Positions 13,395 to 21,449 of a DNA stretch of 39,637 nt are shown here, piece after piece. Under the pieces are notes generated by a model. The model ran no database searches. It saw only the letters and a list, made by a program, of their open reading frames with translations, and was not told where the DNA came from. The stretch is from the NCBI RefSeq assembly GCF_014199685.1, contig NZ_JACHNZ010000034.1, positions 1 through 39,637 of the forward strand. Reading direction: 5' to 3'. Position numbers and translations under genes: made by a program. The stretch is from Sphingosinicella soli (GTDB lineage: Bacteria > Pseudomonadota > Alphaproteobacteria > Sphingomonadales > Sphingomonadaceae). The number at the start of each line of letters is the position of its first letter. Position 1 is the first letter of the stretch.

Positions 13395-15853
13395 CACTCC
13401 ATGAATACCGCCGCCGCGCCGACCGGCTCGCCGACCATCTGCCATGGGCAGCGCTTGCCGCGCCGGGCGTCGTCCTCAACAAGGACGGGAGCTTCCAGCG
13501 CACGCTCGCGTTCCGCGGTCCCGATCTTGAAAGCGCGGGCGAGGCGGCACTCGTCTCCGTCTGCGCGCGCGCCAACAATGCGCTGCGGCGCTTCGGCTCA
13601 GGCTGGGCGCTCTTCTTCGAGGCCGCGCGCCGGGAAGCGCCTGGCTATCCTTCAAGTCGCTTTCCCGACGCCGCCTCGTGGCTCGTCGACGAGGAACGCC
13701 GCGCCGCGTTCGAGGCTGCCGGGCGGCATTTTGAAAGCCGGTACTACCTGACGCTCGTATATCTGCCCCCGGCCGATCAGGTCGATACGGCGGGGAGGGT
13801 GCTGCTCGAGCGTGGCAGCGGTGACGCAGGGCAGAAGGGCCGCGACTGGCGGCATGCGCTTTGCGAATTCATCGCCGAGACCGATCGCGCGCTCGATCTT
13901 TTCGCGGGCTTCATGCCCGAGGCGCGCGCGCTCGGCGACGCCGAGACGCTCACATACCTGCACGGCGCCATATCCGCGCGCCCGCATCCGATCGTGGTGC
14001 CCCACATACCCATGTATCTCGACGGGCTGCTCGTCGACACGCCGCTCGTCGGCGGGCTCGAGCCAAGGCTCGGCGATCTTCATGTGCGCACACTCACGCT
14101 GACCGGATTTCCGGGGGTCAGCCGTCCGGGACTTCTCGATGCGCTGAACGGGGCCGATTTTGCGTACCGGTGGGTGACGCGCTTCATCGCGCTCGACAAG
14201 GCGGACGCGGCGCGCGTGCTGACGCGACTCCGCCGTCAATGGTTCAACAAGCGCAAGTCGATCACGGCGCTGCTCCGCGAAATCATGTACAACCAGCCCG
14301 CGCAACTCCTCGACAGCGACGCCGGCAACAAGGTCGAGGATGCCGACCTTGCGCTTCAGGCGCTTGGCGAAGACAGCGTGGCATTCGGCTATCTGACGGC
14401 GACGATCACGGTCGCAGATCGGGACCGCATGCGCGCCGACGAAAAGGTCCGCGCGGTCCTGCGCATCGTGAACGGTCTCGGTTTCGCGGCCATTCGCGAG
14501 GAGGTGAATGCTGTCGAGGCCTGGCTCTCCTCGCTTCCCGGCCACGTTTACGCGAACGTCCGCCAGCCACTCATCCATACGCTCAACCTTGCGCATCTGA
14601 TGCCGCTCGCCGCGATCTGGGCCGGCCCTGAGCAGAATGTCCACCTTGGCGGCCCGCCAGTATTCCATGCCGAAACGCGTGGATCGACGCCGTTCCGCCT
14701 GTCAACGCACGTCGGCGATGTCGGGCACATGATGGTCATCGGCCCGACGGGCGCAGGGAAATCGGTGCTGCTCTCGCTGCTCGCGATGCAATTCCGCCGG
14801 TACGACGGCGCGCAGGTCTTCCTGTTCGACAAGGGGCGTTCAGCCCGAGCGGCAACACTCGCGTGCAGCGGTGGATACGCGGATCTTGGCCTTGTGGCGA
14901 ATGAGACCATACTCGCCTTTCAGCCCCTGAGGCACATCGACGTGCCCGCCGAGCGTGCCTGGGCGGACGACTGGATCTGCGGTCTTCTGGCGCACGAAAA
15001 GCTGATCCTGACCCCCGAGATCCGGGAGACGGTCTGGTCGGCGCTCGCCAGCCTGGCGGGCGCGCCGCCTGCCGAGCGGACACTGACCGGGCTTGGACTG
15101 CTTCTGCAATCCGAGGATGTTCGCGCGGCGCTCGCGCCGTTCACGCTCGAAGGGCCTTACGGGGCGCTTCTCGACGCAGCTGACGATGCGCTCGCCATCG
15201 CCGACCTTCAATGCTTCGAAACCGAGGCGCTCATGGGTACGCCGGGTGCGGCAGCGCCGGTGCTCGCATATCTGTTTCATCGCCTCGAAGCGCGGTTCGA
15301 TGGCCGCCCGACGCTCCTCATCCTCGACGAGGCCTGGGTCTTTCTCGACCATCCGCTATTCGCAGCGCGACTTCGCGAATGGCTGAAGACACTGCGCAAG
15401 AAGAACGTCGCGGTCGTATTCGCGACGCAGAGTCTTGCCGATATCGCTGGCAGCGCCATTGCGCCTGCAATCATTGAAAGCTGCCCGCAGCGTATTTTCC
15501 TGCCGAATGATCGCGCGCTGGAGCAGCAGAGCCGCGAGTCCTATGCGCGCTTCGGGCTCAGCAGCCGGCAGCTCGAGATCATCGCGCGCGCGGAGCCGAA
15601 GCGGCAATATTATCTGCAGTCGGCGCGCGGCAACCGTCTGTTCGAACTCGGCCTCGGCCCCGTCGCGCGCACCTTTTGCGGCACGTCCGACGCGGCGGGG
15701 CAGGCGCGGATCGATACGATTCTCGCCGCGCATGGCCCGGATGGCCTTGCAGCACGCCTTCTCGAAAGCGCCGGTCTCGACTGGGCCGCAGCGCTTCTCG
15801 CCGATTTTCCGGGCGCCCTTTCCACCCCCGACAAGCAGGGAGACCGACCATGA
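13388..15853 (+). CDS. trbE: Conjugal transfer ATPase TrbE (VirB4-like)
   Basis: TrbE is the largest ATPase of the channel and drives pilus biogenesis. The N-terminal CagE/TrbE region spans about residues 1-400. The Walker A motif GPTGAGKS is at residues 452-459, and the Walker B LILDEAW has D647-E648. The late motif VVFATQSLADI is typical of VirB4. The 821 aa is normal. The start is GTG at 13388, overlapping the end of trbD; AGAAGGG lies upstream. The stop overlaps the trbJ ATG (ATGA). Confidence 0.97.
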   Translation: MLALHEYRRRADRLADHLPWAALAAPGVVLNKDGSFQRTLAFRGPDLESAGEAALVSVCARANNALRRFGSGWALFFEAARREAPGYPSSRFPDAASWLVDEERRAAFEAAGRHFESRYYLTLVYLPPADQVDTAGRVLLERGSGDAGQKGRDWRHALCEFIAETDRALDLFAGFMPEARALGDAETLTYLHGAISARPHPIVVPHIPMYLDGLLVDTPLVGGLEPRLGDLHVRTLTLTGFPGVSRPGLLDALNGADFAYRWVTRFIALDKADAARVLTRLRRQWFNKRKSITALLREIMYNQPAQLLDSDAGNKVEDADLALQALGEDSVAFGYLTATITVADRDRMRADEKVRAVLRIVNGLGFAAIREEVNAVEAWLSSLPGHVYANVRQPLIHTLNLAHLMPLAAIWAGPEQNVHLGGPPVFHAETRGSTPFRLSTHVGDVGHMMVIGPTGAGKSVLLSLLAMQFRRYDGAQVFLFDKGRSARAATLACSGGYADLGLVANETILAFQPLRHIDVPAERAWADDWICGLLAHEKLILTPEIRETVWSALASLAGAPPAERTLTGLGLLLQSEDVRAALAPFTLEGPYGALLDAADDALAIADLQCFETEALMGTPGAAAPVLAYLFHRLEARFDGRPTLLILDEAWVFLDHPLFAARLREWLKTLRKKNVAVVFATQSLADIAGSAIAPAIIESCPQRIFLPNDRALEQQSRESYARFGLSSRQLEIIARAEPKRQYYLQSARGNRLFELGLGPVARTFCGTSDAAGQARIDTILAAHGPDGLAARLLESAGLDWAAALLADFPGALSTPDKQGDRP

Positions 15854-16575
15854 AAACCCGTTTGCGCGCATGGCTATTGCGCGGTGCCTTCTCGAGTGCG
15901 CTCGGCGCATTGACGTTGACGCTCCCCGCGCCGGCGCACGCGATTCCGGTGTTCGACAGCGCCAACTACGCGCAGAACCTCCTCGTTGCCGCGCGGACGC
16001 TCGCCCAGATCAACAACCAGATCCAGTCGCTGCAGAACGAAGCGCTGATGCTGACAAACATGGCGAAGAATTTGTCGCGCACGGCCTTTCCCGAAGTCGA
16101 TGCGCTCACCAGCCGCCTTGCCGAGATCGATGCCCTGATGAAGCACGCGCACGGTATCGGGTTTGATGTCGCAAAGTTCGAGGAACGTTTTCAGACATTG
16201 TTTCCGGAGAGCTATGACGAGGCCGCAGGTAGCGCCGCGCATGTGTTCGCCGCGCGTGATCGCCTTGACGCGAGCATGGCCGCGTTTCGTCATACGATGG
16301 ACGTGCAGAACCGCATCGCTGCCGATGTCGAGGCGAATGCGGAAGTGCTCAGTGCAATCATTGCGCGAAGCCAGGACGCCGAGGGCAGTTTGCAGGCGCA
16401 GCAATCAACGAACCAGCTGCTCGCGCTCGCCGCGAAACAGCAGCTGCAAACGCAGCAGATGCTCGCCGCGCAGTTTCGGAGCGAAAGTGCCGAGCTCGCG
16501 CGGCGCGCGCAGGCGGAAAGCGACGCGCGCGCCGCGACGCGCGCATTTCTGGGATCAGGCAAGGCTTACGAATGA
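15850..16575 (+). CDS. trbJ: Conjugal transfer protein TrbJ (VirB5-like)
   Basis: This periplasmic or pilus-tip protein has 241 aa. The signal peptide ends PAHA-IPVFD (about residue 32). The body is largely helical and Gln/Ala-rich (AQINNQIQSLQNEALMLTNMAKNL and a C-terminal coil), which fits the VirB5/TrbJ family. It is coupled to trbE by an ATGA overlap. After its stop there is an unusual break in an otherwise overlapping operon: 113 bases holding two strong hairpins and no trbK. Confidence 0.93.
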   Translation: MKTRLRAWLLRGAFSSALGALTLTLPAPAHAIPVFDSANYAQNLLVAARTLAQINNQIQSLQNEALMLTNMAKNLSRTAFPEVDALTSRLAEIDALMKHAHGIGFDVAKFEERFQTLFPESYDEAAGSAAHVFAARDRLDASMAAFRHTMDVQNRIAADVEANAEVLSAIIARSQDAEGSLQAQQSTNQLLALAAKQQLQTQQMLAAQFRSESAELARRAQAESDARAATRAFLGSGKAYE

Positions 16576-16578
16576 GTT

Positions 16579-16619
16579 GAGACGGGCGCAGCTCGCCCCC
16601 TCCCGGCTGCGCCCGTCTC
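16579..16619. terminator. Perfect 14-bp hairpin after trbJ (attenuator or processing site)
   Basis: GAGACGGGCGCAGC (16579-16592) and GCTGCGCCCGTCTC (16606-16619) are perfect inverted copies around a 13-base loop. The stem begins 3 bases after the trbJ stop. No T-tract follows, so it may be a Rho-dependent or partial terminator, or an mRNA stabiliser or processing hairpin that sets different levels for trbJ and trbL. The symmetry is certain; the role is inferred. Confidence 0.6.
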
Positions 16620-16620
16620 G

Positions 16621-16671
16621 CCGCGGATGTCCCCGTATGGCCTGCCGCCTTCCGGCCGGGGGCATCCGCGG
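16621..16671. terminator. Second tandem hairpin before trbL
   Basis: CCGCGGATGTCCCC (16621-16634) pairs with GGGGGCATCCGCGG (16658-16671); 13 of the 14 pairs are Watson-Crick and one is G-U. The 23-base interior contains a further short GGC/GCC pairing. It begins only 1 base after the first hairpin and ends 17 bases before the trbL GTG, so it could also affect the trbL ribosome site. Two such stems in tandem are unusual inside a trb operon. Confidence 0.6.
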
Positions 16672-16688
16672 CCCAGCATTGAGGAAGC

Positions 16689-17990
16689 GTGAGCGAACAC
16701 ATGGACGACCTCGGCGTCATCGACCAGTTCCTGAATGTCTTCATCGTCTACATCGACAGCGGATTCGGTCTGCTTGGCGGCGACGTCGCGTTCCTCACCA
16801 CGATCCTGATTGGCATCGACATCACGCTCGCCGGGCTGTTCTGGGCGCTCGGCGGCGAGGACGATGTCATCGCGAAGCTCGTAAAGAAAATCCTCTACGT
16901 GGGGGCCTTCGCGCTCATCCTGAACAACTTCCCCGTGCTCGCCGATATCGTCTTCCGATCGTTTGCAGGGCTCGGGCTTGTCGCTGGTGGCGGCACGATC
17001 AGCGCAGACGACCTCCTCAAGCCCGGACATCTTGCCGGCACAGGGTTCGAGGCGGCCTGGCCGCTTCTCGATCAGGCGAGCAAAATGCTGGGTTTTGCGA
17101 GCTTTTTCGATAATGTGCTCGTCATCGCCGTACTGCTGATCGCGTGGGTGATTGTCATCGCCGCGTTTTTCGTTCTCGCAGTGCAGCTCTTCATCACGAT
17201 CCTCGAGTTCAAGCTGACCGCGCTCGCGGGCTTTGTGCTCGTGCCGTTTGCGCTCTGGAACCGCACCGGTTTCCTCGCAGAGCGCGTGCTCGGCAATGTC
17301 GTAGCCTCGGGCGTCAAGGTGATGGTGCTCGCCGTCATCGTCGGCATCGGCTCAGGCTTCTTCGGCGACTTCGTCGATGCGCTTGCCGGCGCGGAGCCCG
17401 ATATCGGCGCAGCGATGAGTCTCGTGCTCGCCAGTCTCGCGCTTTTCGGCCTTGGCGTCTTCGGCCCCGGCATTGCCTCGGGGCTTCTCGCGGGCGCACC
17501 GCAGCTCGGCGCCGGCACGGCATTCGGTACGGCAGCGCTCGCCGCGGGCGGACTTGCCATGGGCGGCGCAGCCGGACTTGCAGCGGCCCGCGGGCTCGCA
17601 GGCGGAACACTCGGCGCGATCCGGGCAGCGACAACGATGGGCGCCGCAGCCTCGACCGCTTACCAGCTCGGTCAGGAAACCTCGGGCACGACCACGATGC
17701 GAAGCGGTCTGGGCGGAGTTGCCTGGGCGGCAAAGGCCGGAGCCGTCCGGCGCGCCGGCGATGCGCTCGGGATCGGTGCCGCCGCCGAGCGCGGGCGCAA
17801 GGCTGCGTGGCGGGCCGGGATGGCGCCTGCAAGAGGTGCAAACGCCTCCGGCGAATCCGCTCCCGCCTGGGCGCAGGCGCTCCATGCCCGGCAGATCCAG
17901 CGCCAGCGCCGCCATGCCGTGGTCCATGCGCTCCGCGATGGAGACCGCGGCGGCGCGGGCGCCGCGCCCGACATCAGCGAAAGGGATTGA
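16689..17990 (+). CDS. trbL: Conjugal transfer protein TrbL (VirB6-like)
   Basis: TrbL is a polytopic inner-membrane channel component. Multiple hydrophobic segments are visible between residues about 15 and 300 (for example FLTTILIGIDITLAGLFWAL, VIAVLLIAWVIVIAAFFVLA, VLASLALFGLGVFGPGIASG). A Gly/Ala-rich tail follows. The 433 aa is normal. The GTG start at 16689 is preceded by GAGGAAGC. The gene is followed directly by trbF, whose ATG comes right after the TGA. Confidence 0.93.
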   Translation: MSEHMDDLGVIDQFLNVFIVYIDSGFGLLGGDVAFLTTILIGIDITLAGLFWALGGEDDVIAKLVKKILYVGAFALILNNFPVLADIVFRSFAGLGLVAGGGTISADDLLKPGHLAGTGFEAAWPLLDQASKMLGFASFFDNVLVIAVLLIAWVIVIAAFFVLAVQLFITILEFKLTALAGFVLVPFALWNRTGFLAERVLGNVVASGVKVMVLAVIVGIGSGFFGDFVDALAGAEPDIGAAMSLVLASLALFGLGVFGPGIASGLLAGAPQLGAGTAFGTAALAAGGLAMGGAAGLAAARGLAGGTLGAIRAATTMGAAASTAYQLGQETSGTTTMRSGLGGVAWAAKAGAVRRAGDALGIGAAAERGRKAAWRAGMAPARGANASGESAPAWAQALHARQIQRQRRHAVVHALRDGDRGGAGAAPDISERD

Positions 17991-18776
17991 ATGATGATCT
18001 TCAAACGAAGCCTGCAGCGTTACGGACAGACGCCCGAACCGGAAACGCCCTACCAGCGTGCCGGTCAGCTCTGGGATGAGCGTATCGGAACAGCGCGCGT
18101 ACAGGCACGAAACTGGCGCCTGATGGCGCTCGGCAACCTCGCGCTCGCAGCGGGACTCGCCGCTGCGCTCATTTGGCAATCGCAGCAGTCTCGCGTCGTG
18201 CCCTACGTGGTTGAAGTCGACCGGCTCGGTCAGGCACTCGCGGCCGTACCGGCGACGCAGGATTATACGCCCGGCGACCCACAGATCGCATGGCATCTTG
18301 CGCGGTTTATCAAGAACGTCCGCAGCGTGGCGCTTGATCCGGTACTGATGCGCGAGGCCTGGCTCGCCGCCTACGATTTTGCGGACGAGCGCGGCGCGCG
18401 CTTTCTCGATGAGTACGCACGCGAAAACGATCCGTTCGCGGAGATCGGAAACCGCAGTGTCTCGGTGCAGGTGACGAGCGCGCTGCGCGCCTCGGCGCGC
18501 TCGTTTCAGCTGCAATGGACCGAACGCCATTATCAGCATGGCAGCCTTGCACGAACCGAGCGCTGGACCGCGATCCTGACCTTCGACGTCCGGCCTCCGC
18601 GCTCCGTAGATGTGCTCCGCAAAAACCCGCTTGGGCTCTACGTCACCGCGATCGACTGGAACCGCGAGCTGGAGCCCGAAAGCGCAAGGCCACCTGCACA
18701 GCCCGTCGCCGCGGAAACGCCTTCGGAAGCGAAGGGCGATTTCCTCATGCCCACAGAAACGAGGTCAGAACCATGA
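17991..18776 (+). CDS. trbF: Conjugal transfer protein TrbF (VirB8-like)
   Basis: TrbF is a single-pass inner-membrane assembly factor of 261 aa. It has a cytosolic N-terminus (RSLQRYGQTPEPETPYQRAGQLWDERIG), one transmembrane helix (about residues 43-60, LMALGNLALAAGLAAALIW) and a periplasmic NTF2-like domain (VVPYVVEVDRLGQA, then FQLQWTERHYQHGSLARTERWTAIL). This is the VirB8/TrbF plan. It overlaps trbG by ATGA. Confidence 0.95.
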   Translation: MMIFKRSLQRYGQTPEPETPYQRAGQLWDERIGTARVQARNWRLMALGNLALAAGLAAALIWQSQQSRVVPYVVEVDRLGQALAAVPATQDYTPGDPQIAWHLARFIKNVRSVALDPVLMREAWLAAYDFADERGARFLDEYARENDPFAEIGNRSVSVQVTSALRASARSFQLQWTERHYQHGSLARTERWTAILTFDVRPPRSVDVLRKNPLGLYVTAIDWNRELEPESARPPAQPVAAETPSEAKGDFLMPTETRSEP

Positions 18777-19714
18777 ACCGATCATATCGCAAATCCCTTC
18801 TGCTGATGGGCATTGCCGTCGGCACTGGTACAGCAGCGCCGGTAGCACGTGCCGATGCCTCATCACTTCACATACCGCCCGGCATCGCCGGCTCCAGCGT
18901 GCCTGCGATGCATGCTTCGACGGCGGCACAATCGGGAGCCTCCGCGATACGTCCCGCAGACAATGTGGATGCCGCAAACCGCGCCGCACTGCGGGAGCCA
19001 AGCAGCTACCATTATCTGAATGCCGTTCAGGTCTACCCCTACAGCGCCGGCGCGCTTTACCGGGTTTTCGCAGCGCCCGAACGGGTGACCGATATCATGC
19101 TCGAGCCCGGCGAGACCCTTATCGCCGTCGCTGCCGGGGATACCGTGCGCTGGACGGTCGGCGATACGGCGAGCGGCGCGGGGGAGACGAGGCGCACGCA
19201 TATCCTCGTCAAGCCGCTCGCGCCGGGTCTCTCCACCAATGTCGTCATCACGACCGACCGGCGCGCCTATCATCTTCTGCTCTCCAGCACGGCGGCGAGC
19301 GCGATGACCGCGCTTTCGTGGACCTATCCCGAGGATGCGCTGCTGGCACTCCGCCGTACCGAAGCCGCCGCTGCGGCGCGGGCGCCCGTCGCGACCGGTT
19401 TCGCGCTCGAGGATCTGTCGTTCGGCTATACGATCAGCGGCGACAGCCCCGTCTGGCGCCCGCAGCAGGTCTTCGACGATGGTCGCCAGACCTTCATTGC
19501 GTTCGCGCCGGCCATTGCGGTGAGCGAGGCACCGCCACTCTTCGTGCTCGACGCCAAAGGCCGCGCCATGCTCGTCAACTACCGGATGGCAGGCCGCTAT
19601 TATATCGTCGATCGCCTGTTCGACGTCGCTGAACTGCGGCTTGGCGAAAAGCCCCAGACCATCGTGCGGATCGCGCGCGACGGCCAGACCGGCAAGCGAC
19701 GGAGGCCGTCGTGA
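18773..19714 (+). CDS. trbG: Conjugal transfer protein TrbG (VirB9-like)
   Basis: TrbG is a periplasmic/outer-membrane core component. A signal sequence (about residues 1-27, ending ARA-DASS) precedes the VirB9 N-terminal domain, with YPYSAGALYRVFAAPERVTDIMLEPGE and TNVVITTDRRAYHLLL. A C-terminal beta domain follows (YTISGDSPVWRPQQVFDDGRQTF, then YRMAGRYYIVDRLFD). The 313 aa is normal. The start overlaps trbF (ATGA) and the stop overlaps the GTG of trbI. Confidence 0.95.
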   Translation: MNRSYRKSLLLMGIAVGTGTAAPVARADASSLHIPPGIAGSSVPAMHASTAAQSGASAIRPADNVDAANRAALREPSSYHYLNAVQVYPYSAGALYRVFAAPERVTDIMLEPGETLIAVAAGDTVRWTVGDTASGAGETRRTHILVKPLAPGLSTNVVITTDRRAYHLLLSSTAASAMTALSWTYPEDALLALRRTEAAAAARAPVATGFALEDLSFGYTISGDSPVWRPQQVFDDGRQTFIAFAPAIAVSEAPPLFVLDAKGRAMLVNYRMAGRYYIVDRLFDVAELRLGEKPQTIVRIARDGQTGKRRRPS

Positions 19715-20916
19715 CGCCGGACACGGTAGAAGCGGCAAGCGAAGTCGCGCCGCAGTCGCCCAAGCTTGACCCCGAAACGCTCGTACTGCGCGGGCGGCCG
19801 CCACGTGTCGTCCGGTTCAGGCGCGGCGTCATCATCGGCCTCGTCGGCGCCGGGGCCTCACTTGTCCTGGCCGCTCTCTGGTTCGGACTCGAGCCTGCAC
19901 AGCCCGCGCGCAGCGACCCGGTCGAGCTTCCTTTGCGCCCGCGGCACGAGCGCGTCGCCGATGTTCTCGCCGGCGCACCGAAGGATTATGCGGAGATACC
20001 CGTGCTCGGGCCGCCGCTTCCCGGTGACCTTGGCAGGCCCATTCTGGCGCATCGCCGGTCGGTGGGACTGGAATCCGAAGCCCCGTTAACCCCGGTGTCC
20101 GACGCTGCTGCTGCCGAGGCAGAGCGACGCGCGGCGGAGTTGCAGGCGGCGCGGGCTTCGGGTGTCATGGTACGGCTTGCACGGCCCGGAAGCTCGGGTA
20201 CCGGAATAGTGGCGGGGCGCGACGTTCCATCCGATCTGGCGCCGGCTGAGCCGGAGGATCCGGGTAGCCCCGGTATCGAGGATCATGCCAACGCGCGGGC
20301 GAAGACGAACGGGCGTGCGCTTCCGCAAGCTCTTGTGCCGTCCGGATCGCCTTATACGCTGAGCGCCGGCAGCGTCATTGCCGCAAGCCTTCTCACCGGT
20401 TTGAACTCCGACCTTCCCGGCCTCGTCACGGCGCAGGTGACCGAGGGCGTCTACGATACAGCGACTGGGCGCGTTCTGCTCATTCCGCAGGGCGCCCGGC
20501 TTGTCGGACGCTACGACAATGCGGTCGCTTTCGGGCAGAGCCGGGCGCTCGTCGTCTGGGAGCGTCTGATCATGCCGGGCGGTGCTTCTGTCGCGCTCGG
20601 CAAGATGCCCGCGGCGGATACGGCCGGCTACGCAGGCCTCAGCGACAGCATCGACCGGCACGGGGGCACGCTCCTCAAAGGCGTTCTGCTCTCCAGCCTG
20701 CTCGGGGTTGGCACCGAGCTCAGCATTGAGGGTGAAAGCGATCTTGTCGAGGCGCTGCGCGAGTCCGCGCAGCAGGGCACGGCGCGCGCCGGCGATCAGG
20801 TCGTGGCGAAAGCGCTCGGTATCCAGCCGACGCTGACAGTGCGGCCCGGCTGGCCGCTCCGCGTCCTCGTGCATGAGGACCTGATCCTCTCGCCATGGGA
20901 AGGAGGGAAGCGATGA
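19711..20916 (+). CDS. trbI: Conjugal transfer protein TrbI (VirB10-like)
   Basis: TrbI spans the envelope and joins inner and outer membrane parts of the channel. It has a cytosolic N-terminus, one transmembrane helix (about residues 29-50), a Pro-rich periplasmic stretch, and the conserved C-terminal beta-barrel domain. The last includes LSAGSVIAASLLTGLNSDLPGLVTAQVTE, LLIPQGARLVGRYDN, and LTVRPGWPLRVLVHEDLIL. The 401 aa is normal. The GTG start lies in a GTGA overlap with trbG; the stop overlaps the next gene. Confidence 0.96.
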   Translation: MTPDTVEAASEVAPQSPKLDPETLVLRGRPPRVVRFRRGVIIGLVGAGASLVLAALWFGLEPAQPARSDPVELPLRPRHERVADVLAGAPKDYAEIPVLGPPLPGDLGRPILAHRRSVGLESEAPLTPVSDAAAAEAERRAAELQAARASGVMVRLARPGSSGTGIVAGRDVPSDLAPAEPEDPGSPGIEDHANARAKTNGRALPQALVPSGSPYTLSAGSVIAASLLTGLNSDLPGLVTAQVTEGVYDTATGRVLLIPQGARLVGRYDNAVAFGQSRALVVWERLIMPGGASVALGKMPAADTAGYAGLSDSIDRHGGTLLKGVLLSSLLGVGTELSIEGESDLVEALRESAQQGTARAGDQVVAKALGIQPTLTVRPGWPLRVLVHEDLILSPWEGGKR

Positions 20917-21131
20917 TCAGGCTTCCGAAGCTTCCGGACAAAACGCCGATCAAACTTGCAATCACGATTATGCCGGATCTCGATGAGAAGCTGCGTGCGT
21001 ATGCCAGTTTTTACAAGGATTTCTACGGCAACGAAGAGTCCGTTTCGTCCCTCGTCCCCGCAATCCTCGAGGCATTTCTCGAAGGAGATCGCGAATTTTC
21101 AAGGAGAAGGAAGAAGTCGGGCGCTAAGTGA
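20913..21131 (+). CDS. DUF2274 family protein at the end of the trb operon
   Basis: The 72-aa protein (MIRLPKLPDKTPIKLAITIMPDLDEKLRAYASFYKDFYG...) matches the DUF2274 family, which regularly follows trbI in this class of element. Its helical plan, with the ITIMPDLDEKLRAYASFY stretch, resembles a small ribbon-helix-helix protein, but DNA binding is not shown. The ATG at 20913 overlaps the trbI stop (ATGA) and has AGGAGGG just upstream. The longer frame from 20895 lacks such a site. Confidence 0.9.
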   Translation: MIRLPKLPDKTPIKLAITIMPDLDEKLRAYASFYKDFYGNEESVSSLVPAILEAFLEGDREFSRRRKKSGAK

Positions 21132-21140
21132 TTTTATTGT

Positions 21141-21185
21141 TGAGAAAATATCGAAAAAGTTTTCGAAAATATTCGATATATTTGT
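21141..21185. promoter_or_regulatory. AT-rich palindromic patch between trb operon and recombinase
   Basis: After the DUF2274 gene the sequence turns sharply AT-rich. TCGAAAA (21151-21157) and TTTTCGA (21160-21166) form a near-perfect palindrome, flanked by ATATCGA (21148-21154) and a TTCGATATA copy (21172-21180). Such repeated TCGA-centred sites could bind a regulator controlling the recombinase. The T-rich stretch that follows could instead help end the trb transcript. No single reading is proved. Confidence 0.4.
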
Positions 21186-21281
21186 TCTTTATATTACTTC
21201 TTTACTGTCTGGACTGTGGAAAAACATCGGAGCATCGTGGTGCGAACGCGTCATCCTCGTAGGAAAATTGGCGGCAGAAAG

Positions 21282-21449
21282 GTGAAATCGACACCGCCGC
21301 ACGAGGGTCTTTGCGCTTTGGTACGTCATATGGCTCGAGTAGCGGCCGAACGCGACTACGGCCTGCTGCTCGAACACGGTGTTCAACCCGGCAGACCAGG
21401 TGAAGATGATCATGAAAAGAGCAGCGATTTACGCAAGGTACTCAAGTGA
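21282..21449 (+). CDS. Possible small ORF overlapping the recombinase start
   Basis: A 55-codon frame from GTG 21282 (AAAGG just upstream) contains HMARVAAERDYGLLLE. Short genes with an ARxAAExDY motif are often found just before recombinases of this type. It runs 38 bases into the recombinase gene in another frame. The 3' part has weak protein character, so it may be a decayed or frameshifted remnant. I keep it as a low-confidence call. Confidence 0.3.
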   Translation: MKSTPPHEGLCALVRHMARVAAERDYGLLLEHGVQPGRPGEDDHEKSSDLRKVLK

